From NCBI RefSeq assembly GCF_000499845.2, contig NC_023759.2, forward strand, positions 38,793,172 to 38,857,171: DNA of 64,000 nt. Direction: 5' to 3'. This DNA comes from Phaseolus vulgaris. Its lineage: Eukaryota; Streptophyta; Magnoliopsida; Fabales; Fabaceae. The position numbers and the translations under genes were made by a program. A model generated the notes under the pieces. It did no database searches. It had not been told where the DNA came from and worked only from the letters and a program-made list of their open reading frames with translations. Positions 1 to 13,200 of this stretch are shown piece after piece; position 1 is the first letter of the stretch, and the number at the start of each line of letters is the position of its first letter.

Positions 1-1065
1 TGTTCTGCCTCAAACCGACCGGCGATCATGCACCGCCTTTTCAAGTAGCTATGCTGATCACCGACCGGCGATCATGCACCGTCTTTTCAAGTAGCTATGC
101 TGACCACCGACCGGCGATCATGTGGAGCATTGCCATCTACGATCGCGGTCTGCTCAGAGAAGCTTTTGAAAGTGCTCTTAAAAGTTTTAAAACAGTACAA
201 AAATAAATCTGTTTTATGGAGAAAGAATCTGTTTATTTCTTCTCTGTTAAAAGGCTTTTCCAAAATTCTGTTAGGGCACCACAGGTAAAGCTTAGTTAGT
301 TATTTCAGTTAAAGCTGAGCTGACCTATTTGCTATACTTTAATCTGTTTTACTGTGAAAGAACAGGTTTTTCCTTTGGTCTGCTGAAAGGTTTTTCACAA
401 GTTAGTTAGGGCACCAAAGGTACAACTCAGACAGTTATTTCAGTTAGCTGAGTTGGCGGTTTTTACAAAATAAACCTGTTAAGTTCAAAAATGAATCTGT
501 TGTTCAAAAATGAATATGAGTGAACCAGTATAAAAACTTGTGTGCCTTTTATTCTCATCCCTGCACTCATTTCTGGTTTTGCTTAATTCTGTCAAGAACG
601 AAATCTGTTCTTTTGAAATTGAATCTGTTAATTCTGGGTTTAAATAAGAACTGTTCTTCCTGATTTGTTAAAGCTTTCTAATCTCAAACAAGGCAGTTGT
701 ATATGCTGTTTTAATTGATTTGAAAAACAAATTGTTTATTCATTAAAACCTGAGAAAGATTCATTCTCATTAAAACCTTGTGTTGAATGAAGTTGATTGA
801 TTTCTTGGCATAGTTGTACTCTTCATACTCATAAAATCAAATTAATCTGATTCTGTTATAACTCTCTGTTGATTACAATTTTAATTTGAACAAAGTCAAA
901 TTGTGCTAGACTGCTCTGAAGAATCAATCTGTTTCATGTAAAATCAATCTGTTCTTTTTGTCTCTGGTATACTAAAAATTGGGTGTTCTTGCAAAAAATT
1001 TATAAGCTCAATTCACCCCTCCCCTCTTGAACTTAGATACTAATAGACCCAACAGATATATCACA
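1..1065 (+). repeat. Old LTR-retrotransposon LTR-like sequence, probably copia/SIRE type
   Basis: No gene is visible. The stretch has a promoter-like TATAAAAA near 530 followed by a pyrimidine-rich leader. It contains two diverged internal repeats (about 240-330 and 380-450) sharing 'ttagggcacca' and 'agttatttcagtta'. It ends in a C-rich segment and 'gacccaaca' near 1055, a layout I associate with the right part of legume copia/SIRE-type LTRs. The left end lies outside the window and no TSD can be tested. Assignment to a family is inference. Confidence 0.4.
14..122. repeat. 46-bp GC-rich tandem repeat, about 2.3 copies
   Basis: The unit starting 'accgaccggcgatcatg' begins at 14, 60 and 106, an exact 46-bp period. 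The two complete units differ at two or three positions and the third is cut short. The GC content contrasts with the AT-rich surroundings. It may continue to the left of the window. Confidence 0.85.
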
Positions 1066-2530
1066 ACAGAATATACATGTTCCTCTTGAGAGTCTCTACC
1101 TTAAGTGTGAATTGAGATTTTACCACGAGTTTTTACCACAACAAGACATACATGTCTTTCAATTTATCTCAACACACTTCCTTTGACCCTAACTATTGTT
1201 GGATTTTTATTATAATAAGACATAATTGACTTTGTCTGAACTAGTTATCAAAACAAACATAACTCTGATATAACTATTGAGATTTTTTTTTAGAGAAAAA
1301 TTGAGAAAATTTATCACTCATGATTTAGAATAGAATTATCTAAGATATCATAACAATAAAATATGAGTTACTTATATAAGATAACGACAACATCTTTAAT
1401 TAAAAATCTTAAGACTGGAAAACATTATGTCATCATCTTTTTATATATATTAAAGTTAAACATTATGTCATCATCTTTTATATGATTTATTATAATTTAT
1501 TGGTATTAAATTTTCCTAATCTATCGCTTTAAAAATATAAAATAAAATAAAAAATTAAATATTATAAAATAAAACAAATAATTATAAACAATTCGTCTAT
1601 GTTAGTTATATAACACACTATTATTCAATAAGATTTTTTTTAATAAAAATATGTAATTTAAGAAAAACAGAACAATTATGAGTGTAATTTACTTTATTAA
1701 AATGAAAAATAAATTATTTGAATTAGATGAGATATGTAAAAAGTTAAAAATACGTATTTATTTATTATTTATTATTTTAATGATTTATTTTAGTATAATA
1801 AAAAATATAAATATTTATAAAAAATAATGTTATGATAAAAGCATAATTTAATATATATATATATATTATAGTAAAGTATTTATGACATAATTGATTGTAT
1901 AACTTTATGTAAATTATGTGTGAATTTTTTTATATTTGTGCTTAAAGTTTAACTTATGTACTCTTTAATGTTTTTATTTATATTTTAAAATAATTCTGAA
2001 TACTTCTTTTTCACTTTTCATCTATTTGGATCTTCTTAATTCCTCTATGTAATTAACACAACTATATATCAATTAATCAAAATTCAAAAACTAATTGTTA
2101 ACCTAAAAGTAACATGGAGTTAATAAATTTATACACTGAACACTTTTAAAATATACATTTAATTTATAATTCATTCTAAAAAAGCAACACCATATTATAA
2201 AGTTACACCACTCTTAAAATATACCTTTATTTCATATTTTATTCTAAAAACAACAACACCATATTCAGAAAAAAAATACAATCTAATCAATTTACTTATC
2301 AACATTGAATATAAGAAACAAGTGAAGATAAGTTTATATTTCTCTTATGCTCAACATAATAGAAGAAAATCCTCTTCTTTTAAACAATTTTTGTTTATAG
2401 AAATTAAGAATTATGATTTATAATCCCCTTATTAATTATGTTAATTATTTTAATTTGATGTTACTACTAAATCTATCAAATACTTAGTGGTGATAAGTAA
2501 CAAATATGCTTTATGGTTGCTTTTGAGTTT
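1066..2530. other. AT-rich intergenic DNA without recognised gene
   Basis: Very AT-rich sequence with many stops in all frames and a short (AT)n run near 1851-1866. I see no coding signal, TIR or LTR structure here. The right end is the upstream region of the NST1-like gene. Confidence 0.6.
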
Positions 2531-2540
2531 TAACAGCGCC

Positions 2541-2550
2541 CTATAAAGAT
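2541..2550 (+). promoter_or_regulatory. Possible TATA box of the NST1-like gene
   Basis: 'ctataaagat' lies about 400 bp before the start codon. It is followed by C/T-rich sequence (2560-2760) typical of a plant 5' leader. A 5'-UTR intron is possible: a donor-like 'gtgagt' near 2821 and an acceptor-like 'atttcag' ending at 2891. Only transcript data could fix the start site. Confidence 0.35.
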
Positions 2551-2907
2551 AGCAGCAGCATTTCCATTTACCAATACACCAAAACCAAATTTTCATTTTC
2601 TTTCTTTTCTCCACAAAAATATATTCATTCACACACGCAGTCGCTCACACCCCAAATCTCATCGTCTTTGTCTGAATCCTCATCGATCAAAAACCCTTAT
2701 GCTTCTATTTTGTGGCACACACTCAATTCTCCAACATCTTCGATCGTGGTTGGTTTTTCCTTCCACCAATAATTTTACCCGTTCGATTTTAATTCATAAA
2801 AATATCCATTTCAATCTATCTGTGAGTTCTGGTTGCGTTTTATTGATTCTCCGCTTGTTTTATTTTCGTATCTGATTGATGTGAATTTCAGAATAGATTA
2901 AATTGTC

Positions 2908-2939
2908 ATGAGTTGTGAATGAATATCGAGGAGTTTTGA
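2908..2939 (+). promoter_or_regulatory. Two overlapping short uORFs directly upstream of the main start
   Basis: uORF1 (2908-2922) has four codons plus TGA. uORF2 (2919-2939) has six codons plus TGA. They overlap by four bases in different frames, and the second stop is two bases before the main ATG at 2942. Such an arrangement commonly lowers translation of the main frame or makes it depend on reinitiation; here that is inference. Confidence 0.6.
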
Positions 2940-2941
2940 AA

Positions 2942-5900
2942 ATGCCCGGATTAGCACAAAGGAATGAACAACTCACTAATGACTCGTCCCAGTGTACACT
3001 TTCTGCAAATGGATTCTGGTCGAAGAATTCCAATGATGTTAGCTATAATCAACTCCAGAAGGTACTGGAATTTTCTGCTTTTTATTTTTTATTTCTCATT
3101 GGATTTTGGATTGTCGCTGGATTACTGTTTTTGATTGATTGTTGTGTTAATAGTGATGAGTTGGTTGAGTTTATATTGGATCTTACTGTTGGAACATTTG
3201 TTTGATTACTTTCATAGGGTTTGGATTCATAATTTCAGTGTTTTCTGATTGATAAATGTCATTTCAGTGACTGTTTAAACAAAATTTCTTGTTACTTATT
3301 TTTTTTTGTGTTGCCCATTGAACAAAATTTGCCAAATTTTCATACTGGAGGTTTCCTGAAAAGATATTCTCCTAGTAGTTGGGCAATGGATTATCAACAA
3401 TGAATCACACAAACTTCAGAATGGGTTTAAAAGTACAAGGGGTTAGGACAATAACAGATACTTCTACTTGTCTTCTACCATTTTTAACTTCTATTTATTT
3501 TTTAAATTTTACACCAATAGAGATGATACACTACTGCAGTGATGGGACATATGTTATTTTGTGTCTATGACAATTAGAATGTTGACTCTTGAAAACAATA
3601 ATGTCTCTCTTTTAATTTAGATTTAATTTGTTGTTAATATTTTATTACTTTTGCTTGTATACCCTTGCTAAGAGTGTGTTGGGGATTTTAAAAATTCATT
3701 TTTTACCTTCTTTATTTCAAGAGTTTAGAAAATGGTTTGTAACTACAATTTTGACCACAATATGAAGGCTTTTAAAATTGCTTCATGGCCATAATTACAA
3801 ATTTTCACAATATTAAGGATTGTAATAAAATATAATCGTTGCTGCCATTTAAAAATCTTTGTTTATTTTGTGTTGTATTTATGTCTGAGTCATATCCAAC
3901 CTTCCAAGCAAATCAATGATAGTGAGGAATTATTAAAATTATGGAGCATGGGGAGGAAAGAGCATCCTTGAGAATTGTCATTAACTCATGCGTGTGGTTT
4001 TTAGATTGATCAACAATAGTATTGAGTGCATTGTGGATTGCAAAGACCTTAAAACCCACAATATTGCAGCCATGATTGTGGTTGCAATCTGCAACCTATG
4101 ACCAATTTCATAGAGGTTCAGCTGTGACCTAGGTCATGTTGACCTTGTTCTCTTGATACAATGTTATTAGCAACTTTGACATGCTTACCTTGCCTCTTAT
4201 TGGTTTATTACATTTTTGCGATACAGTTCTGGAGTGAGCTATCACTGCAAGCTCGGCAAAAGTTATTGAGGATAGACAAACAATCCCTTTTTGAGCAGGC
4301 TCGTAAAAATATGTACTGCTCCAGGTGCAATGGATTACTTCTTGAAGGTTTTCTGCAGATTGTTATGCATGGGAAATCTTTGCAACAAGAAGGGGTGGAT
4401 GGCCACTTTCCTTGCAACAGATCCGGAGGTTTGCGAAAGCCAAACAATGACAGCATCATCAATCAAGATGAAATCCAAGATCCATCAATCCATCCTTGGG
4501 GAGGTCTGATCACAGCACGTGATGGCTCATTAACACTTATGAGCTGCTACTTGTATTCAAAGTCTTTGAAAGGACTGCAAATTGTAAGTGTGGCTCATTT
4601 ATATTGGATCCTTATGCCATTCTTTGCCCTGTTGGTAGCTAAACTTTTGCACATGTGTTAGGTTTTCGATGGGGCACGTTCCAGGGAGCGGGAAAGAGAA
4701 CTGCTTTATCCTGATGCCTGTGGTGGGGGAGGCCGTGGTTGGATAAGCCAAGGAATAGTCAGTTACGGTAGAGGACATGGTACAAGAGAAACATGTGCCT
4801 TGCATACTGCCAGACTTTCATGTGATACACTAGTAGATTTCTGGTCAGCACTGGGAGAGGATACACGACTTTCTCTTTTGAGAATGAAAGAAGAAGATTT
4901 TATTGAGAGACTTATGTACAGGTATCTATCTATTTGTCCATTCCTTACAGTGTTAACCCTTAGATGAATGAGGATTGTTACTAATAATATAAATTTATTA
5001 TTATAATCTCGTCATATAGTTGAAATTGACATGCAAAGAATGAGAATAGGGAATGTTAGTTGGTGTTTATTACAATTGAGCTGCCTTTGGTGTTTAAAAA
5101 GTTGAACGGGGAATTTATCATAGAGATATATGAAGTTAAAAAAGTTTGGTCTTATCTCTAGTCAATATGAGAACTCTAACACACTCCCCTCACGTTGAGG
5201 CATGGACATCTCGAGCGTGAGACTAGATATTTGTAGGTGGTCCGCTACTGACTCGATAGCATAATAGACCTAAAAAACCTTGCCAGGATAGACTTTGATA
5301 CCATATTAACACAGTACATTATAAGTAAAAATAGTGTTGTATGGAAAAAGCTTTTGTTTCATGACTATGTCGTATAATGGGAAATATTGTAGTGATTCAT
5401 GGATTTATAGGTTGAAAAATAAGAAATATCCAGGATAGGCTTTTTAAGGGAATGTGTGTTTACTGTCTGCTTTTATATTACCCCAGAGATACTTACCCAC
5501 GGTTAACCAAAGGATGAATATATTAATTGTATTTCTTGGCAAAGCCTATCTGATATTGAAGCTTTTTCCCTGATTCTGGTTTATGATAGTTTAGATTAGA
5601 AATTGTATGATTAAAAGTTGTCCAAAAACAGTTGTTTGTTCTTGCTAGAACTATTATAATGTAAAATATTGGAGAATTGAATGATTAAGTTTGTTATTAG
5701 ACTCCAGTATTTATTACATTGCAAAGTTTAGGAAATTGGATACCTGGTACTTGTGGATTGTATACACAAACAAGTAGTTTAAATGAGAAAGGATGATTTT
5801 GTTGGAGGCAATTACATACTTTGGGATTTGGTGGAGTGCAGATATGGACTGTTAGATAAAAGCTGATTATGTTATGTAAGAGTTTTCATGTAATTATTGA

Positions 5901-8900
5901 GAAGATAAATCAACAGGTTAGCTGTTGTTAGGATTGAAACTAGACATTACTCTCTACTCAACTGACTCGGTGATTACTATTTTCATTAAGGTTTGTTTGT
6001 TAGGAGATTTGTTGAAATACACACAAGTGGAGTGAGTATAATGAGATCCTTAATTAATGGAACCTGAGTTAAGAATGAGCAAGAAACGAGAAAAGAATTT
6101 GAAAAACAGTGTATTAGATACAAATAATGGACAAGAAGGCTTCAGGACCTTCAGAGGGATTTTGACAAAGGCACTGTGGTAGATTAGAATGTTAACTTTA
6201 TCTTTTTGATATAAATAGGAAAAACTTAATCTATTATAGATTCACTTCACTGTTTTCTACATTATTATTGGTTTAAATAACATTTAAGTGTTGTCTCTGG
6301 AGTTACATTTTCCTTCAGCAAAAAGTATCAAGTGAATCCTCATGTTCCATACTGTTTGTTTAAATTTTCTTACATTATGTCTGTTGTCTTGTCGTCTTGC
6401 TCTACTGGGTCAGAGAACTTGCTGCTATAATCAAATGGCTCTTTGTTCTATTACAGTTAGATTATAGAAATAAATTTTTGTCTCTCTTTCGAACGTATTT
6501 ACTAATGTTTATCTGAATACATAAAAGCAATGCCTGGTAGTTCATTACTAGCATGATTTAATCTATTTTGTCATCATCAGAAAATATATATGAAACTTTT
6601 GTTCAAAGCTGTACAGTATTTGGTGAGATAACTTTTTCCCCATGTATATGTACATAATTGTATGTTTCAAAGGAGGCTTTATGCTTTTATTTTTTTACTG
6701 ATGAGTTACCATATCTATATCAGATTTGATAGCAAGAGATTCTGCAGAGATTGTAGAAGAAATGTTATTCGAGAATTCAAGGAACTAAAAGAATTGAAGC
6801 GCATGCGTAGAGAACCTCGCTGCACGAGCTGGTTTTGTGTTGCTGATTCTGCCTTTCAATATGAGGTGTGACTTGCACATTTCTATCCTGTCAAATCTAC
6901 AGTGATTGAGATTTTAGTGGAAGTGTCTGCAGCTATGAAAGATTGTTTCATCTATAATTGAACTTCTACCTAAATGACATCTGTCCATTCACTTTTACTA
7001 GGTATCTGGTGACTCAGTTCAAGCTGATTGGCGTCAGACATTTGCTGATGCATCAGGAACCTATCATCACTTTGAGTGGGCTGTGGGGACAACTGAAGGA
7101 AAATCTGACATTTTGGAGTTTGAAAATGTGGGACTGAATGGATGTGGTCGAGCCAGTGGCCTGGATCTTGGTGGTTTGAGTGCATGTTTTGTCACCCTCA
7201 GAGCTTGGAGATTAGATGGACGCTGCACTGAATTTTCTGTTAAAGCTCATTCGTTGAAGGGTCAACAGTGTGTACATTGCAGGTTAACTGTAGGAGATGG
7301 TTATGTTACAATCACAAAAGGGGAGAGTATCAGAAAATTATTTGAGCATGCTGAAGAGGCTGAGGAAGAAGAGGTAATTCAAGTTTCTCTAAGAAAATAA
7401 ACATTGTTAATTATCCATCATTCTTTTGATTTTAATATTTGTTCATGAGAAATTTGTCATTAGTTTTCATGTTATATAATGTATCCTCTCAGGATGATGA
7501 TTCAATTGACAAGGATGGGAATGAGCTTGATGGAGAATGCACCCGTCCCCAAAAGCATGCAAAAAGCCCTGAACTTGCTCGAGAATTTCTGCTAGATGCT
7601 GCCACTGTTATTTTCAAAGAGCAGGCATGTTTAGATTAAAATATTATTTTCTGTGTGTCTGTTTTGTTCAGTCACTGACCGTGCCTTATCCTTCAGGTTG
7701 AAAAGGCTTTCAGAGAAGGAACAGCACGCCAAAATTCACACAGCATATTCGTCTGTCTGGCACTAAAACTGCTGGAGGATCGAGTGCATGTAGCTTGCAG
7801 AGAAATCATTACATTGGAAAAACAGGTCTTAGTTATTATGCTTTTAGGAGAAAGGCTATTGAGGGCAGGGGAAAAAAACTTTTTTTTTTCTTTTTTAAAA
7901 TTACACTTCCTCAATTCAATTGTGTGATTTTGTCTATAGATGAAGCTTCTTGAAGAAGAAGAAAAGGAAAAACGAGAAGAAGAAGAACGCAGTGAGAGGA
8001 GAAGGACAAAGGAAAGGGAGAAAAGGCTTAGGAGGAAGGAAAGACTAAAAGGAAAAGAAAAAGAAAAAAGGTCTTCAGATTCAAATGATGCTATTGGTTG
8101 TCCTGAAATCTCAAAGGAAGAATTGTCTGCAGTTGCGGATGTCGAGCAAAATTATACTAATAGCTGCAGGAATTCGGTTATTGAAACAGATGAAACTAGT
8201 GTATTGAGGGATGATTCTCCTAACATCCAAGATGAAGAATTGTGCAGTAAGGATAGTGCTTTGAAACCACAAGATGTCTTTTTCGATGATTGTGAGGAAG
8301 AAATTTCAAATGCAAAAGATGAGATGGATCATCAGTCTACAATTGAACAAACAATGCTTTCTAATCGAAGATTAAGATGTAGGAAAGAATTTCAACAGGA
8401 TATGCCTATGAAGTGGTCTGATAGACGGCGATATGCAGTTCCAGAAAATAGTGTGATGGTTGGCAGATCTGAGCCAAGACATTATGGAGAGAGTTTTGTG
8501 ACATCATCCAGGGTAATGAATGGGTTGAATAGGAAATCAAGGATTAATGTCCCAACAAAATCGAATGGTAGAAATGGTGGTCCTCCCAAGTTTAATGAGA
8601 AGTTTTACAGTTCCAAGAATCGAACAAATGAGAGATGTGATATTCATTCTTGCAGCTGTTGCTTGAATAATGAATTTAAGACAAGGGTTGAGCAACATTC
8701 TCCTATGACTAGAGTTAGTCGGGAGACAAAGCCTACTTGTCAGTCTGAATCTTCAGGGGATACGTCCAAGCAATTTTATCATGGTACCGAGAATAAACAA
8801 GTAGACTATATGCATGAGAGTAATGGAAGATTCAAAAACAAAATCATTTTGGGGAACTATCCTGGCCGGGATTTGTCTCAATCGAAGAGAGTTTGGGAGC

Positions 8901-10240
8901 CTACAGAATATCAGAAGAAATATCATTGCGGTAATTCTGACTCTGATGTTATTTTGAAGTCCACTAAAGTTCAAGGAAATCAGTCTGATCTGATCAAGTC
9001 GTCTATTGGAGAAGCTGCTGAGTCAGGTGAAAATGATGTTGAGGAATGTAATTCAAAGAGATTTGGTGGAGCGGATGAAAGGTGTGAAAATATTTTTCAT
9101 GTAGAAGCTGATGGTTCTTGTAGCTCTATGGAAATTGCTTCAGAAGAACCTGGAATATGTTCAACTGGAGGCTTTGCCTTAAACAGTTCTGCTGATCCCA
9201 CTCAAAGTAGCACTTTTAGCTCTGATAACTGCTCATTATGCCTAAGTGAGGGTGATAACAATACCACCTCGTCAAACCATGAAAATACAGAATCCTCAAT
9301 CACATCGGATTCAGAAGATGTTAGCCGGCAATCTGAAGTAAGAAATAATTTGGAATACATGGAAAATATATTGTCTGATTGTCATGAAGTAGCCACTGAG
9401 AATAACCAGAATACCAATGGTGAGGGTTTGGTAAGAAGGTCAACTTCATTGATTGGTCCGTCCTTGGACAGTACAAGAAATTATGCATTTGGGAATCTTG
9501 TGGAAACTGCCCAAAGTTTTGATACTTGTTTTTCCACCGCTAATGTGTGTTCTCAACCTCGGAGTATGCTTCCACCATTGTCAAACCAAAATATACATTT
9601 TCCAGTTTTTCAAGCTCCTTCAACAATGGGTTATTTCCATCAAAATCCGGTTTCATGGCCAGGAGCTCCTACAAATGGGTTGATACCCTTCCCACACACT
9701 AATCCCTATTTATATGCTAGCCCTCTTGGATATGGCTTGAATGAGGACCCACGCTTCTGCTTGCAGTATGGAGCCTTGCAGCAACCAGCTCCCATTTTCA
9801 ACCCTGCCATTCCTGTTCATCAGCCAGTTGCCAGAGCTAATGTTTTGAATGCAGAGGTACGGACTCGGGTTTCCAAGCCAGCTTCTTTGCTACAGCATCT
9901 TAATGGATCTTTTGCAGAAAGGGTCGTTCCAACTGGAACTATTTCCAAGAAACCAGCATTATATGGAGAAGTTATGCATGATAATTCTGCCAAATCACTT
10001 GAGAATAACAAGGATTTTTCCTTGTTTCATTTTGGTGGACCCGTAGCCCTTTCAACAGTATGTAAATCCGCGCACACATCTTTGAATGGAGATACTATTG
10101 GCGATTTTGGGTCAAAAGGTTCAGCAGATCATGTTGAAAATGTCCATAATTGCAATAAAAAAGAGACTCCTGCCATGGAGGAATACAACTTGTTCGCAAC
10201 AAGTAATAAAGGTTTCCAGTTTTCTAAAATGATAAAGTGA
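2942..10240 (+). CDS. Plant NST1-like ('stress response protein NST1-like') protein, eight coding exons
   Basis: Coding exons are 2942-3061, 4227-4583, 4662-4921, 6724-6865, 7002-7373, 7493-7624, 7697-7825 and 7940-10240. They join in frame to about 1,270 residues. The start at 2942 gives MPGLAQRNEQ, which I recall as the usual N-terminus of these plant proteins; the frame is open a little further upstream but without an ATG. Visible features are CxxC at residues 71-74 (YCSRCNG), a second CxxC at 253-256 (FCRDC) with Cys279 and Cys284 close behind, acidic Glu runs near 410-420, a strongly charged Glu/Lys/Arg coiled-coil-like stretch at about 505-545, and a long Ser/Asn-rich, probably disordered C-terminal half encoded by one 2.3-kb exon. 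The conserved N-terminal 500 residues belong to a plant-wide family usually annotated 'stress response protein NST1-like'. The name reflects low-complexity similarity to yeast NST1 and the biochemical role is not known to me. All introns are GT-AG except the GC-AG intron at 7625. Intron 3 (1.8 kb) holds a TRIM-like repeat. Confidence 0.93.
5130..5345 (-). mobile_element. TRIM-like short LTR-element fragment in intron 3 of the NST1-like gene
   Basis: Read on the minus strand, this has the end of a primer-binding-type segment ('tggtatcaaag'), a short internal part, and 'tctaacacactcccctc'/'atctctagtca' motifs. The same family recurs at 40087-40265 (+) and 53330-53545 (-). It is degraded and intronic, and antisense to the host gene. 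Confidence 0.5.
7625..7696 (+). other. Non-canonical GC-AG intron in the NST1-like gene
   Basis: Exon 6 ends ...GAG CAG at 7624 and the intron starts GCATGT instead of GT. It ends 'ccttcag' at 7696, where the frame resumes with V-E-K-A-F-R. The strong CAG before the donor fits the known preference of GC-AG introns for a good exon-side match. No in-phase GT donor nearby keeps the conserved protein. Confidence 0.8.
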
Positions 10241-13200
10241 GAAGAATAAGGTGGCTGTTGTGGTATCCAGTCCCTATCTTCACATATGGTAATGGAGGTT
10301 TGAGTACCTTGTAATTTGGTGAACAATAAGCTTCCTTTCAGCAATTTCCAATTTAGCCTATAGCTTGATTAGTTAATTGTTGCCCAATTGTCTTTTTTTT
10401 TTGTTGTAGAGAAAGATTGGGAGTGTTGGTATTTTAAAGATTTTTTGTGAGGTCATAATCACCCTAAAGTTTCATTGAAGCATTTGTTCTTCATAATTCT
10501 TTTGTCATACTGAAACCAAAACAGTCTTTATAGTGAAAGCTGTATTTGGAGTTTTGAGCCCACGTTGTCATTATGACTGTATCAGATATTGAATTCAAAT
10601 TTAGATCCTTTCATTTGAATCTCACGATTTTGTCACGCAGGTGCCACATTTGAGTATGATGTGTAGATAGAGTGAAGGTGGCATAGGTATTAACCATAGC
10701 ACCTTTAAAATGATGTTCGGCCACATTTGCCTTTTTGAGGTGAAAAACCTGAGGTATTCTTAAAGTAATACACAGGAAAATTTGAAAAAATAAAGTACAT
10801 CCGGAAAAGGTAAAATGTTAAGGGTAAAAAAGTGCTTTTATTCACACTTTCTTTTGGTTCTCTAATTACAAAGTTACATTTTATAGTTAGTTTTTAATCT
10901 TTGGGATTAAACGAAATTAGTAAATGTCCTTTCCTATAAGGAGAACCAAGTTAGATGAATACAAATTAATATAAGTTAAATTGTAAAAAAAGTTAGATAA
11001 TGTCAATATTAAACTATGGTACACATGCTAATCATGATCTAATATTAAAAGGGTCAACAAAATTCTATAAATATGAATAATAATTAAGACAAATTTAGAA
11101 TCTTTTGTAAATGTATTCTCTATATGTGAAGGAGTCGAAGGAAAAGACATCTGAATCATCTAACAAATTATTATTTGTTCTACATTTTTTCAGAAATGAT
11201 TATTTATTCTACATTTTTTGTTAATGATTTCGAGAAAGTGATTTTGGTTAGTGTTGGAGTATTAAGCCTTTGAATGTGATTTTTGAAGATGGGAGTCAAG
11301 TGGAAAAAGTTGTGTTATGAGACATTTGCATAGGTTAAGTGACAATGTGAATAATGATAACATAAAGGAAACCTTACTAATAGTGTGTAACCCCTATGAC
11401 TCAAAATCATTTCGAAAAATTAGAAACTAAAAAATATTTTTTTTAATTGAATGACCAAAAGAAAGAGCTTATCGACTTGAAGAATTAAAATATTTAAGTT
11501 TTTAATAAACTTTCAAAAAATAATGGCATACTATTAAAGACACATGATAAATGTTGAGTATACTGTTTCTCGTATTATGAATGTTACTTATATGATCTAA
11601 TCTTAGAAATTAAAAATAAAAATTTTGCAAATTTTTAAATAGAGAAAAAAAAAACCTTTTATAGAATTAAAAACATGTTTTATAAATATTTTATTTTCTT
11701 CCAAACTAAAACAATCATTAGAGTTTTATTTTCGCGCTATTTATTTTACACAACTAATTTTTCTATTTTTTTCTTTTCCCACCTCCTATTTTTCTTCTTT
11801 TTATTTCTGTACCCAATGCAACATAAATTCTTGTGGGGTAAGTGCATTACTTTTGCTGTTTTAATATTCTCAGGGAACCAAGACTAAAGATTTTAAAACA
11901 TAAATTTGTCATTAAACTAATACAATACAATTTGTGGACTTGTTTTAAGTAACTATTTAAGTAAATGTGCATAAATATATTTTTCAAGATATTTAAATTT
12001 ATTTTAATGGTATATATTCGAAGAGCTATGCTACTATTTTCCATGCAATGACTTATACACAAGTTATTGGATATTTTAAAACTATCTTTAATCATATTAG
12101 TTACATATTTTTTATTTATTTAATATTTTATCTAAAAAATAATAAAATAAGATTAAAATTGAAAATTTAAAACTTATCTAGTCCAAATTGTTTAGAATTG
12201 AATTTGTACTGTCTAGGTCGAAAGGTCGAAATGTTGAAAGACCTAGACCAAATAGTTGAAAGATTGATAGGTCAATAATAAGAATGAAAATTAAATAAAA
12301 AGGAATAAATAATTAAATAGTGAAATGTTGTAGCAAAGTTCAATAAATAGTCCAAACACAAGCAATGTGTTTGATAAATATTAAGTACAAAGAGTAAAAG
12401 TTCAATCAGGTTTAAGGCCCAATAAGAAAGTATTAAGATAGGTGATCCACCCAAGAGGTAAGTAGAATGAATTTTATTTGATAATTAACTAAAACCAATT
12501 ATGAATTTATTATCAGATCCCCTTCAGGTATACACACCTACCCGAGAGCTGATACCGAGCAAAGGCCAAGAGTTCTAGTTTACCAAGCCCAACGAGTGAG
12601 AGTCCACAACTTATATCCAAGCCCAAACCCAAATCAATCAACAGTTTAGCCGACAACTCAAACCCAAATAGAAGACTGAGAAACCAATAAGATCATAAAA
12701 GAGAAAGATTGATTGTTTTAGCTGCAGCAAGATCCTATAAACTAACTAAATAATGAATAAAGATAATAAGTGATGGAATGATATGATTATTTTTTTTTTA
12801 TACTAAAAATGCACTATTGGTGCATTCCGCAAGAGGTTTGATGTATAAAAATAGAAATTCCAAAACAAGTTCTTGCAACATGTAAAATTATAAGAAAAAA
12901 GTTACCATAGAAAACCAAACCTAGGTTTGGTCATCTACTGTAACATCCGAAAGATTTATGATTTATTTGGAGAGTGCAAAATTCCAAGTTCATTCATTTT
13001 GTCTATAATTATTCAGTCATCGTTCTAAGCTTCCCCACTTGTCATCCGATTCAGTGGCAGTACCTGCAATGCAGTTCTTCTAATTCTTAGATTAATATTC
13101 TTTTATTATTATGGGTGTCAAATATACAATAACTTTGTCAATAAGATATATTTTTTTTTCTTGGAAAAAATCTTAAAGTTTTATTTAACTATCAAGTCCC

